A stretch of 64,000 bases of DNA. Source: Nocardia vinacea (lineage in GTDB: Bacteria; Actinomycetota; Actinomycetes; Mycobacteriales; Mycobacteriaceae). The stretch lies in NCBI RefSeq assembly GCF_035920345.1, contig NZ_CP109149.1, forward strand, positions 2,480,001-2,544,000, in the 5' to 3' direction. Below, in pieces: positions 9,701 to 18,200 of the stretch. The notes below the pieces were generated by a model. That model was given only the letters and a program-made list of their open reading frames with translations, ran no database searches and was not told the origin of the DNA. The position numbers and the translations under genes were made by a program. The number at the start of each line of letters is the position of its first letter. Position 1 is the first letter of the stretch.

Positions 9701-11199
9701 GCCGCGCAGGTCAGCGCCCAACTCAGCCGCGGCCGGTGGGCTTGCGGGTCCATCGCGATCAGGTCGCGAGCCAGGGTGACGGCGCGTTCGGCCATCTCGG
9801 AGGCGTCGGCGACGCGGCCTGCCTTCTCCAAACGGTGAGCCTGGGCCCGCAATTCGTCGATCAGCGTCGGTAGGTGCTGATCGTTATCCGCGGACAGCCG
9901 CGACCACTCATCGACCGCTGCATCGCCGAATTCGACCGCAGCCTCCAGATCGCCGAGCCGCTGGACCAGGGTAATGATTTCCTTGCAGCCGGCCGGTGCG
10001 GTGGTGTCGGCGGAGAGATCGGCCAGCCGCCGCTGTACGTCGAGGAATCTATACCACGCCAGCAACGCTTCGGCTCGCTGCCCATTGCGATACAGACACT
10101 CGCCGTGCCGAACCATCGCTCTGGCCAATCGCTGCACCGCAGCGACATCCGCTTCGGCCGCTTCCGCTTCGGCAAGCACCACGGCACGCGCGGACACCTC
10201 CGCCGCTTCCGTGCGCAGGTCGTTGGCGGACAGTTGCCTGATCAGATTTCCCAGATCCCGATGCGCCAGTGTGTCCGCTGCGGCAGCAAGACCATGCAGT
10301 CGTTCGGTGCGGCGGCCTCGCCACCACCGTGCCTGCCCGACCTGACCCGCGTGTTCGAGCAGCTCGATATGTCTGGACGTGGCCCGATCGAGCCGACGCA
10401 GCATCGCCGACCCGACCGCGTCGGTCACCTCCTCATACAGCAGCAGCCCGCGCCGCGAGTGATCGATACCCGCCGCCGGGCCATCGGTCCAGGTCACGAA
10501 ATCGACCGCCGCCCAATGCGCGGCCACCAGCGGCCGCCGATATCGGAGCCGATCGGTACGGCTCAGCTGCCCGAGAATGCCCAGGCGGCGCCGCGCCGCG
10601 GCCGCCCCGCGCGCCATCAGCTCGGATTGTTCCCTTACGGTGCCCCATTCGGCCCCCGACAGCACCGACACTAGTTCCCCGAGCAGATCCGCCAGCAGTG
10701 ACAGTGCCGCCACACGATCCTCGGCGAGCCGCCATTCGCATGACTCGATCGCGACGGCGAGCAGCTCCGCCGCGACCATACTGCGGTCATCCTCATGCTC
10801 GGACTCGGCCCGTCTGCGCAGCACCTCCACCGGCGGGGCACCAAGCCGGTCCGCGCGCCAGGCCGAGCGCGCCGACCGGATCAGCGCGAGAAGTAGCGGC
10901 TCCAATTCCCCCGCCGGGAACGATGCGGTGTGCGTAACCAGCGCCGCGGCACGAGACACCAACGGATGTCCGAACCACCGATCGAGAGCGGCGACGAGAT
11001 CATCTGCGAGGTCGGTGCCGTCATCGCGCTGCGACGCCCACACCGCGTCGGCGACGAGCAGACTCAATGTGTCGGCGAAGAGTTCGGGCTGCGCCGGGAT
11101 TTCCGACGCCACAGCGGCAACGTCGCCCTGCTGCACCACATTCGCGAGCGGGTGTGCCTCGGGCGACCGGGGAACGGCCGCCGCCACCGATTGCCTCAA
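6772..11199 (-). CDS. Giant tetratricopeptide-repeat protein (copy 2)
   Basis: About 1475 residues and homologous along its whole length to the protein at 1481-5752: the head (ALDRWFGHPLVSRAAALV) and the order of TPR pairs match. It has no signal peptide, membrane helix or catalytic domain. TTG at 11199 is chosen because it overlaps the RDD stop codon as TTGA, a four-base coupling junction. The tail gene at 6775 starts with an ATGA overlap in turn, so three genes are chained. Sequence divergence between the two TPR copies is considerable, so the duplication is old rather than recent. Confidence 0.85.
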   Translation of the reverse strand: MRQSVAAAVPRSPEAHPLANVVQQGDVAAVASEIPAQPELFADTLSLLVADAVWASQRDDGTDLADDLVAALDRWFGHPLVSRAAALVTHTASFPAGELEPLLLALIRSARSAWRADRLGAPPVEVLRRRAESEHEDDRSMVAAELLAVAIESCEWRLAEDRVAALSLLADLLGELVSVLSGAEWGTVREQSELMARGAAAARRRLGILGQLSRTDRLRYRRPLVAAHWAAVDFVTWTDGPAAGIDHSRRGLLLYEEVTDAVGSAMLRRLDRATSRHIELLEHAGQVGQARWWRGRRTERLHGLAAAADTLAHRDLGNLIRQLSANDLRTEAAEVSARAVVLAEAEAAEADVAAVQRLARAMVRHGECLYRNGQRAEALLAWYRFLDVQRRLADLSADTTAPAGCKEIITLVQRLGDLEAAVEFGDAAVDEWSRLSADNDQHLPTLIDELRAQAHRLEKAGRVADASEMAERAVTLARDLIAMDPQAHRPRLSWALTCAAGMHLNSWRTADADSRSAEALQLIEQLAREEPDRYVRALANALHNRAIARNGNKDYPFARELLARATAQYEVLAADNIAAQASLANVLCTRAITLARLRELDEALDCAMRAEAIYTVLAETKPETYLPDLAYALNKVASIREDLGDDDGVRAAATRVLDICAELKDGPGRDAERASALHVMVENLTRTKRPGEALNYSTPLLEVRERMARRDPAASEVELAIALGNHSICLSQSVQPRPALDFAGRALELWRRLARTGQHRERLAGALDRYASDLLALRHREQAIAVSIEAVELYEQVLADHGQLYLATVANFLNNHAMRLAEVGRDEEAVATGLRGLGMFEDLMAIEPRATSPAYGNCLINHAGQLNDLERGAEALDYAARAIDLYEELSRADAGTHAVDLARALINYARAVSSLGRHEEAVTVHERALRLIESVAAHDRRRMLPSLAKAANGFTNRLIDAGQWERACAQARAAARLWEELAAVDSELYLPTMADVLGEYARSFAEAEERAEAVGYAARATTAFEELTGRDALRYRPKWARAVEYHAYVLARAGDIDRGCAEADRAITIRQAAAVEAPEQNLPRLAWSHGWAARFLVDNERADLGPAHMERSAALYGQLMNGGRADLLPEWITTSRFYAKDLCWNGYFTQAAAAIEEAVRSALRLVAVDRERHRALLADVLGDRIWLLAEVGNRRAALATGMALLAVVQELVGASADDHRALLADSYDRVADCLADVGRIGEALAHNERALVVWEVLAQENGAPSWDLGWSLWRRARWLAEENADPTCLHLSQRAVEVMERTCGKGPGVSHHLAGTLVDHARHLARDGQHAQALACSSRALTMSETLADQKPRRYGPDLADCLRWHATHLAKSGDHEAAVECAERALRLASDAAEHTPASYLPDVAAISGELAGLLSDCDAVRAVDLARRAITLYAELAIIEPEAFGRPLRRLEEELGQVARTDPTTHQQIWMNR

Positions 11200-11684
11200 C
11201 GTCGGGCCGGGCGCGACACGACCGGATCCGTATCCCACCGTCGCTGGTCGCGGCGGCGCACCGTGCGGACGCCACATGCCTCACCGATGCCCCCGCCGTC
11301 CTCCACCAAGGCCATGACGGCCATGAGCACGAACCCCACCAGCCAGCGCTTCACCGCCTGCCAGCTGTTCGCCCGGTGTCCATCGACCACTCGGACCACC
11401 CGCAGACCCAGCAGCAGCTTGCCGAGACTACCCCGGAATGCCAGCGTCCCGACCACGTGATTGACGAACGAAAACGCCAGCGTGCACCCGAATCCGGTTG
11501 GCACGAAGCGGGGTTCGGCAACTCCCTCGGGAATGAGGCGGGCTACTACGGCGAAGCCGACGCCCCATGCGGCGACGACGTCGAAGAACACCGCCAGTAT
11601 CAACCGGCCCTCATCCGCCTCCGGTGGAACCCACGCTGGTTCCCGCCGACGCGGCCCGAACAAACCTGACATCACTACACGCAT
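11196..11684 (-). CDS. RDD-family small integral membrane protein (copy 2)
   Basis: Paralogue of the protein at 5739-6221 with the same plan: REPAWVPPEADEGRLILAVFFD leading into the first membrane segment, then a second segment, then FRGSLGKLLLGLRVVR, and a third segment around RWLVGFVLMAVMALV. Its stop overlaps the TTG of the second TPR gene. The start is uncertain: ATG 11684 is used, ATG 11672 gives MSGLFGPRRRE, and neither has a convincing ribosome site. It is the first gene of the second RDD-TPR operon. Confidence 0.8.
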   Translation of the reverse strand: MRVVMSGLFGPRRREPAWVPPEADEGRLILAVFFDVVAAWGVGFAVVARLIPEGVAEPRFVPTGFGCTLAFSFVNHVVGTLAFRGSLGKLLLGLRVVRVVDGHRANSWQAVKRWLVGFVLMAVMALVEDGGGIGEACGVRTVRRRDQRRWDTDPVVSRPARR

Positions 11685-12187
11685 TGTGCCAGCGGAACAT
11701 GGTCGAGGGCGTGCCACCGCATCGTGCGGCACCGACTACCTCGGCGATTTTACGTGCTGCTGATATTCCGCCTGCCTACTACGCCGAACTCGATCCTGGT
11801 CCAGTAACGAAAAATAGGAACTATCCACCACTAGCAGGCTGATTCGCGGTCAGCACGCCCAGTCGAAGGTGTCCGACTCCAGGTCGAGCTGTGCCGCGCC
11901 GGTGCCGAAGTTGAGGCCGGCGAAGTCCTCGAGTTCCAGATAGTAGGGCGTCAGGCAGTCGGGCATGCGCTGGCAATTCTGAGGTTTGCGCGGATGACTC
12001 CGGTGTTCGGGTACGACCAAAGGAGGACAGCGGCCGCGACCTCGGGGTGATGTCACCGGTACTGGGAACGCCGCACAATCAGGGCCGTAAGAAATCTGTT
12101 GGGAAACTCTAAGCCCGAACAGATTTGATGCCCAGGTACGGATGTGACGCTGATGGTCGCAGATTTGAGCCGAGAACGGAGAAGATA
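11685..12187 (-). pseudogene. Gap holding a 3' gene remnant (about 11850-11985)
   Basis: Most of this 500-bp gap shows no coding signal. One stretch on the minus strand from about 11985 to a stop at 11850 looks like the conserved end of a protein: CLTPYYLELEDFAGLNFG followed by AQLDLESDTFDWAC. The upstream part of the same frame is Pro/Arg-rich nonsense and lacks a credible start. It sits directly upstream of the second RDD gene on the same strand, the place where a tail gene of a third cassette would end. Relation to a DUF1963- or immunity-like protein is a weak guess. Confidence 0.4.
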
Positions 12188-12667
12188 GTGCCGACGACGT
12201 TTCCGAGTTCCGTCACCGAGGCCACGTCGAATACGGTGCAGGACTGCCGCCGACGTGGTTGGACGGTCGCGGAAACAACCAATGGTGTCTGCCTGATCAC
12301 CGACGAGCAGATTTCGGCCATCGAACTCACCGGGGCACTGGCCGCCACCGTGCGCCGGTACCTTCGGGCCAACAACCTGTCCGGTCCGGTGATCGAAATC
12401 CCTGGCCCACAGCGCCGCGAGATCCACCTCGTCGTCGGCGCGGCCAAGGCGGCCATGGCGATCGGCGCACTGCGCGGTGTCGGCGCCATCGTGCACACCG
12501 ACGGTGCGAGCATCCCGCTCCCGCCGACCCGCCTGTCGGCCGGTTCGGCCTGCTGGGGCATTTCCCCGAGTGAGGCCCGCTGGGTACCGCCCGTGGTCGC
12601 GATCGCCGCCGCGGTGCGGGCCGCCGAATCCAGCCGCAAGCGCCATCTCGACGATCTGGCGAGCTGA
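12188..12667 (+). CDS. Conserved hypothetical protein
   Basis: This 159-residue protein starts at a GTG preceded by an A/G-rich site (GGAGAAGATA). It holds an opening segment CRRRGWTVAETTNGVCLITD, a middle with MAIGALRGVGAIVHTDG, and a C-terminal motif SEARWVPPVVAIAAAVRAA. No membrane segment or signal peptide is evident. The pattern looks like a small alpha/beta regulatory or partner protein conserved in actinobacteria, but I cannot name the family. It ends 6 bp before the convergent MMPL gene. Confidence 0.6.
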   Translation: MPTTFPSSVTEATSNTVQDCRRRGWTVAETTNGVCLITDEQISAIELTGALAATVRRYLRANNLSGPVIEIPGPQRREIHLVVGAAKAAMAIGALRGVGAIVHTDGASIPLPPTRLSAGSACWGISPSEARWVPPVVAIAAAVRAAESSRKRHLDDLAS

Positions 12668-12673
12668 GCAGCG

Positions 12674-14896
12674 TCAAACCGACGTCGGGTCCGATTCCGC
12701 GCGACGACCGGACGTCGGCATCGCGTCCGCGCGGTCGGTAATGGGTTCGCGGACACTGACTTTCCGCTGGATGCGCCGCAGCCAGGCCGGAGCCCACCAG
12801 CACGCGTCACCGAGCAGCTTCATAGTCGCGGGGACCAGCAGCATGCGCAGCACGGTGGCATCGATGAACAGCGCGGTGACCATGCCGAGCGCTATGTACT
12901 GCATCATCACCAGATCGGACAGGGCGAAGACACCGGTCACCACTATCAGGATCAGCGCGGCGGCAGAGATGATCCGGCCCGTCCGCGCGACTCCGGTGCG
13001 GACCGCCTCCGCCGTGGACGCGCCCGCCCGGTGCACCTCGACGATGCGGGCGAGCAGGAACACCTCGTAATCGGTGGACAGGCCATAGATCACCGACACG
13101 ATCAGCATCAACACCAGCGACATGATCGGCTGCGGCGTGAAACCCAGCAGTCCGGCCCCGTGACCCTCGACGAAGATCCACGTCAGCACGCCGATGGTGG
13201 CCCCGAGGCCGAGCAGGTTCAGCACAGCCGCTTTGAGCGGCAACACGATTGAGCCGAAGGCCAGGAACAGCAGTACAGAGGTGGCGATGAACACGAGCGC
13301 GAGCATCAGCGGTAGCCGGTGGAGCAGCGCATCGATGCTGTCGCGCTGCGCTGCCGGTTCGCCGCCGACCATCACCGTTGTCCCCTTTGGCAGTTCCATG
13401 GAGCGCAGGTAGTCGATGGTCGCGTCGGCGTCCGCGGAGCCGGCCAGCACCGTCTCGGTGGTGTAGACGAACGGTTGCGCCGGGCGCTGTGTCGGTTTGG
13501 GGAACGGTGCGGCCAGGCCGGGGGCCTGCTCGGCCCGCGTCACCACCGTCTCGATATCCGGGCTGTTGTAGGTGATCATGACCAGGTAGATCGGATCGAT
13601 CCGCCGCAGCGGGAAGATCTCGTCGAAGTGCTGCTGTGCCAATCGAGTCGGGTGATCCGGCGGTAGAAATCGCTCGGTAATGCCACCGAATGCCAGATGC
13701 TGCACCGGCGCGATGAGCAATAGCAGTCCGGCGAAGACCGGAATCGCAACGGCCAGTGGTCTTTGCATCGCGCCCCCGGCGACGCGGCCCCAGAAATTGT
13801 CCTGCACCTCGTCGGCGGACCTGATCTTGCGGAACCAGTCGAATCCGAGCAGGTCCACGCGGTGGCCGAGCACGGCGAGCAACGCGGGCAATAATGTGAC
13901 TGCGGTCAGCGCGGCCAATGCGATAGTGACGATCGCACCGTAGGCGAACGACCTCAGAAACCCCTGTGGGAACAGCAGGATGCCGCCCGCCGCCGCGACC
14001 ACGATCGTCGCGGAGAACACTACCGTGCGGCCCGCGGTCGATACCGACCGCCGCACCGCCACCGGTACCTCGTGACCGTCGGCGAGTTCATCGCGGAATC
14101 GGCTCACGATGAACAGCCCGTAGTCGATGGCGAGGCCGAGACCGATCATCGAAACCACCGGGGAGACAAAGGAGTTCACCTCGGTGACGGTGGTGATGGC
14201 GCGAATGATCCCCCAGGCCGCGAGCACAGTGAGCCCGCCGACGATCAGCGGGAGCGCGGCGGCGACAACCCCACCGAAAAGGAAGAACAGCAACACCGCG
14301 ACAGCCGGGATGGCGAACACCTCCATCCGCGCCTGATCGTGGACCATGGTGTCGTTGAGCGCGCCGGCGACCGGCTGCCCACCGGCGACCTCCATATCGA
14401 TGCCTGGGATATCGAAACCGTCCGCGACCTTGCGGAAGTTGCGCATCAACTCGGTCTCGTCATGGCCTTTGACGGCAATGGAAGCGAAGGCGTGCTTGCG
14501 GTCCTTGGAACCGAACAGATCCGGCACCGCCACACCGGTTTCGGTGGGCCAGAACGTTCCGTTGATCTTCGCGATTTCATTCGGGAAGCGCCGCGGCAGT
14601 TCATCGAGACTGTCGACGATCACGCCGGCGAATGCCGGATCATCGATCGTCTCTCCCTCGGGCGCGTGGAACAGCAGGATGACGTCACCACTGTGATCGC
14701 GCCCGAATACTTCGTCGCGTAATCGGGCCGCCTGTGCGGATTCCGAGGTCGGATCGTCCCATCCGCTCGAACTGAGATCATCGCCGAGCCCGAGTCCGTA
14801 CACACCCAGTCCCAGCATTGCGACCACTATCACGCCGATCACCGTGAATCGTCGCCGAACGATGATATCTGCCCACTGCGTGAAATCGGCGAACAA
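12674..14896 (-). CDS. MMPL-family RND lipid exporter
   Basis: This 740-residue inner-membrane protein has the MmpL plan: a first membrane helix (FTVIGVIVVAMLGLGVYGLG), a large outside loop, a cluster of five helices with GLAIDYGLFIVSRFRDEL, then a second repeat with a loop and YGLSTDYEVFLLARIVE. The Gly-Asp-Tyr motifs in both repeats are the proton-relay signature. Such pumps carry lipids built by polyketide synthases across the membrane. It diverges from the PKS gene at 15246, so the PKS/PapA product is the likely cargo. TTG 14896 is chosen because AGGAGG lies just upstream; the longer frame to 15004 adds a Cys/Arg-rich leader unlike the family. Confidence 0.88.
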   Translation of the reverse strand: MFADFTQWADIIVRRRFTVIGVIVVAMLGLGVYGLGLGDDLSSSGWDDPTSESAQAARLRDEVFGRDHSGDVILLFHAPEGETIDDPAFAGVIVDSLDELPRRFPNEIAKINGTFWPTETGVAVPDLFGSKDRKHAFASIAVKGHDETELMRNFRKVADGFDIPGIDMEVAGGQPVAGALNDTMVHDQARMEVFAIPAVAVLLFFLFGGVVAAALPLIVGGLTVLAAWGIIRAITTVTEVNSFVSPVVSMIGLGLAIDYGLFIVSRFRDELADGHEVPVAVRRSVSTAGRTVVFSATIVVAAAGGILLFPQGFLRSFAYGAIVTIALAALTAVTLLPALLAVLGHRVDLLGFDWFRKIRSADEVQDNFWGRVAGGAMQRPLAVAIPVFAGLLLLIAPVQHLAFGGITERFLPPDHPTRLAQQHFDEIFPLRRIDPIYLVMITYNSPDIETVVTRAEQAPGLAAPFPKPTQRPAQPFVYTTETVLAGSADADATIDYLRSMELPKGTTVMVGGEPAAQRDSIDALLHRLPLMLALVFIATSVLLFLAFGSIVLPLKAAVLNLLGLGATIGVLTWIFVEGHGAGLLGFTPQPIMSLVLMLIVSVIYGLSTDYEVFLLARIVEVHRAGASTAEAVRTGVARTGRIISAAALILIVVTGVFALSDLVMMQYIALGMVTALFIDATVLRMLLVPATMKLLGDACWWAPAWLRRIQRKVSVREPITDRADAMPTSGRRAESDPTSV

Positions 14897-15245
14897 TCGC
14901 CTCCTCCTAATGCGTGCGTGAATCGGTAGACCGGGCCGACCGGCTGGATCGTAACAATGCCGCCGCCATGCACACAGGAATCGACATGGATTCCGACAGC
15001 ACACAATAAACCAGGTACTGCGATTGTGAGTTGAGCCGAAAGACCAGGTGGCACAAGGTCCTTCAGCCCTCGAGTTGGGTTACTTCACAATCCGCGGGGG
15101 GTGATTTCGACGTGATCTACAGAATGTCACGGGCCCTCGTCGCCAGCTCGATAGACTCGGGCCCGGTTTGTCCGCTGTGTTGGACGTCGTTATGCATATC
15201 GCCCTATTCGCGCGGCGACGAGTAGCCGTATTCGGGAGGAACTGC
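14897..15245. promoter_or_regulatory. Divergent promoter region of the MMPL and PKS genes
   Basis: This 349-bp gap must carry the promoters for both divergent genes. I see an imperfect dyad with 6-bp arms, GGAATC at 14977-14982 and GATTCC at 14989-14994, and a ribosome site GGGAGGA just before the PKS start. No coding sequence is supported. No specific promoter hexamers are claimed. Confidence 0.4.
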
Positions 15246-18200
15246 GTGTCGGATATCGCTATTGTTGGTATCGGCTGTCGATATGCGAGCGGAATAGATT
15301 CGCCCGATACATTCTGGGAATTCGTCGTCGATAAGCGCGACGGTGTCGTCGAGATTCCGCGGGACCGGTGGGATTACCGCCGGTACTACGATCCGGATCC
15401 ACGCACGCCGGGCCGCAGCTACACCAAGCACGGCGCCTTCATGACGATCGATCCATGGGAGTTCGACCCGGACTTCTTCGGCATCTCGCCACGTGAGGCG
15501 ACGGTGCTGGATCCACAGCAGCGCCTGATGTTGGAGGTGACCTGGGAGGCCCTCGACGACGCCGGCATGGCGGGCCAGGCGGCCGGTGCACCGGTCGGCG
15601 TGTACGTCGGCGGCTTCGTGGTGGACCAGTCGGTGATCGGCGTGGTGGGTCCGGCGCTGTTCCACACCGATATGCACACACCGGCCAGCGCGTCCTACAC
15701 CATGCTGTCCAATCGAATCTCCTACGCACTCAACCTGACCGGTCCCGCACTCACCGTCGATACGGCGTGCTCGTCGTCGCTGGTCGCCTTCCATCTGGCC
15801 TGCCAGGCACTCGACAACGGCGACTGCACGGTGGCATTGGCGGGCGGCGTGAATGTGATGCTGCAGCCGGAGACATTCGTGCTGATGTGCAAGGGCAGCT
15901 TCCTGGCAGCCGACGGCCGCTGCAAATCCTTCGACGCCGCCGCCGACGGTTACGGCCGCGGCGAGGGCGCGGGCATGGTGGTGCTGAAGAAACTCGACGA
16001 TGCGGTGCGCGACGGTGATCGCATCTACGCCGTGGTCAAGGCCACGGGCTCCAATCAGGACGGGCGGACAACGGCAATCACGGTGCCGAACGCCGATTCC
16101 CAAGAAGCGCTGGCACGTTCGGTACGCACGCGCGCCGGCCTGTCCCCGGACGACATCACCTACGTGGAGGCACACGGCACCGGAACCCTGGTCGGTGACC
16201 CGGTCGAATTGCGCGCACTGGGTCGTGCGTTCGGTGCTCCGGCGGGACGTTCGAGCATTCTCGGCGTCGGTTCGGTCAAGGCGACACTCGGTCATACCGA
16301 GGCCGCGGCCGGAGTCGCGAGTGTGATCAAGGCGGCGTTGGCGATTCGGCATCGCACAATTCCGCCACAGGGCTGGCTGGACAAGGCCAATCCGGATATT
16401 CCGTTCGACGAGTTGGGCTTGCGCGTGCAGGTGGACGCCGAACGGCTGGCGCCGGATGCCGCTCCGATGACAATCGCGGTCAATGGTTTCGGATACGGCG
16501 GCACCAACGCGCACGCGATCCTGCAGGAGTACCGGGCGGAACGGGTACCGCCGAAACCGGGACACCATCATGGCATCCTGCCCATTTCGGCCCGCAGCAC
16601 CGGTGCTGCTCGAGCCCTCGCCGGGCGTTTCGCCGACCTGATCAGCGCGGGTGCCGATCCGGATCACCTGGCCGAGGCCGCGTGGACGCGGTTGGCCCAC
16701 CATCACTACCGCACCGGCGTCCTGGTCGGCGAAACCGAAGACCTGGTCAGGGATCTGCGGCAGTACGCCGCCGGCGCGGGCCGGGACGCGGTGCGCACCG
16801 TTGTCTCACACAACAACGAGCCGGTGTTCGTATTCTCCGGTATGGGCCCGCAGTGGTGGGGTATGGCGCGCGAATTGCTTTGTGCCGGTGGAATATTCGC
16901 CGAGAGCGCAGAGCGAATCGATGCGGAGTTCTGCGCGGTCTCGGGTTGGTCCATTATCGAGGAGCTGCTCCGGGCCGAGGGGGAGTCGCGTGTGACCAGC
17001 ACCGAGGTGGCGCAACCGGCCAACTTCCTGGTGCAGGTCGCTTTGGTGGATGAGCTTGCGCAATACGGGATTTCGCCCGCCGCCGTGGTCGGTCACAGTG
17101 TGGGCGAGGTGTCGGCGGCCTGTGTGAGCGGGATGCTGACGCTGCCGGAGGCCGTCCGGGTCGCCTATCACCGAGCCCGATTGCAGGCGACCACCGCCGG
17201 ATCGGGCGGCATGCTCGCGGTCGGACTGACGCCCGAGCGGGCCCGCGAATTCGTCGGTGACGATCCGCGCGTGGATATCGCCGCGATCAACAGCGGGAAC
17301 TCCCTCACCTTGTCCGGGGATGTCGACCGGCTCGACGAGATCGCCGAAAAGCTCACCGAGGATGCGGCTTTCGCGCGTCGGCTGCGTGTGGAGGTGCCAT
17401 ATCACAGCCGATTGATGGATCCGATCCTGGACGAGCTGCGTACGGAACTCGCGGATCTGTCGCCGCGGCCGCCGCGCGTACCGCTGTATTCCACCGTGAC
17501 CGGCGACCTCGTCACCAACGCCGAGTGGGACGCCGAGTACTGGTGCGCGAATGTCCGTCAGCCGGTGCGGTTCTTCGATGCCATCACCAAGGTGATCGCC
17601 GCGGGCAGTCGGGTATTCCTGGAGATCGGGCCGCATCCCGTGCTGTCGGGCAATATTCGCGAGGCGCTGCTCGACGCGGATGTACCCGGCACCACGGTTG
17701 CGACGCTCGATCGTAAGGAGCCGGATTCGGCCAGCATCCGTCGCACGCTGATCGGGCTCTACGGGGCCGGTGTACTGAATCAGGAGGTGCTGTTCCCGGC
17801 CGACCGTCCGGCCGCCGCACACGTGCCGCTCCCCCGCTATCCGTGGCAGCGGACACGGTTGCATTCGACGCTCCCGCTTTTCGAGCAGGCCAGGCTCGGT
17901 ACTCCGGACAGCTACGCAATGCTCGGCGATCCGGATGTGGAGGGCCGATCGGACTGGCTGTTGCAGGTAGGTCCGGAATTGCTGCCCTGGCTGGCCGATC
18001 ACGTTGTCAACGGGGTGCGGATCATGCCGGGCGCGGCATATCTCGATGCCGCGCTCAGTGCGACCGCTACCAGGTTGGGCGTCAAACGGGTTGCACTGGA
18101 ACAGGTTCGGTTCGTCGCGCCACTGATCATGGGCGCACCGGATGTGCCGCTCATGGCATTGAGCGTCGAGGAGTCCAGCGGACGGTTCCTGATCAGATCG

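Noticed and set aside
8386..9873. 495-codon plus-strand open frame inside the second TPR gene
   Set aside because: Antisense shadow of a highly biased Ala-rich gene; no start signal and no recognisable domain.
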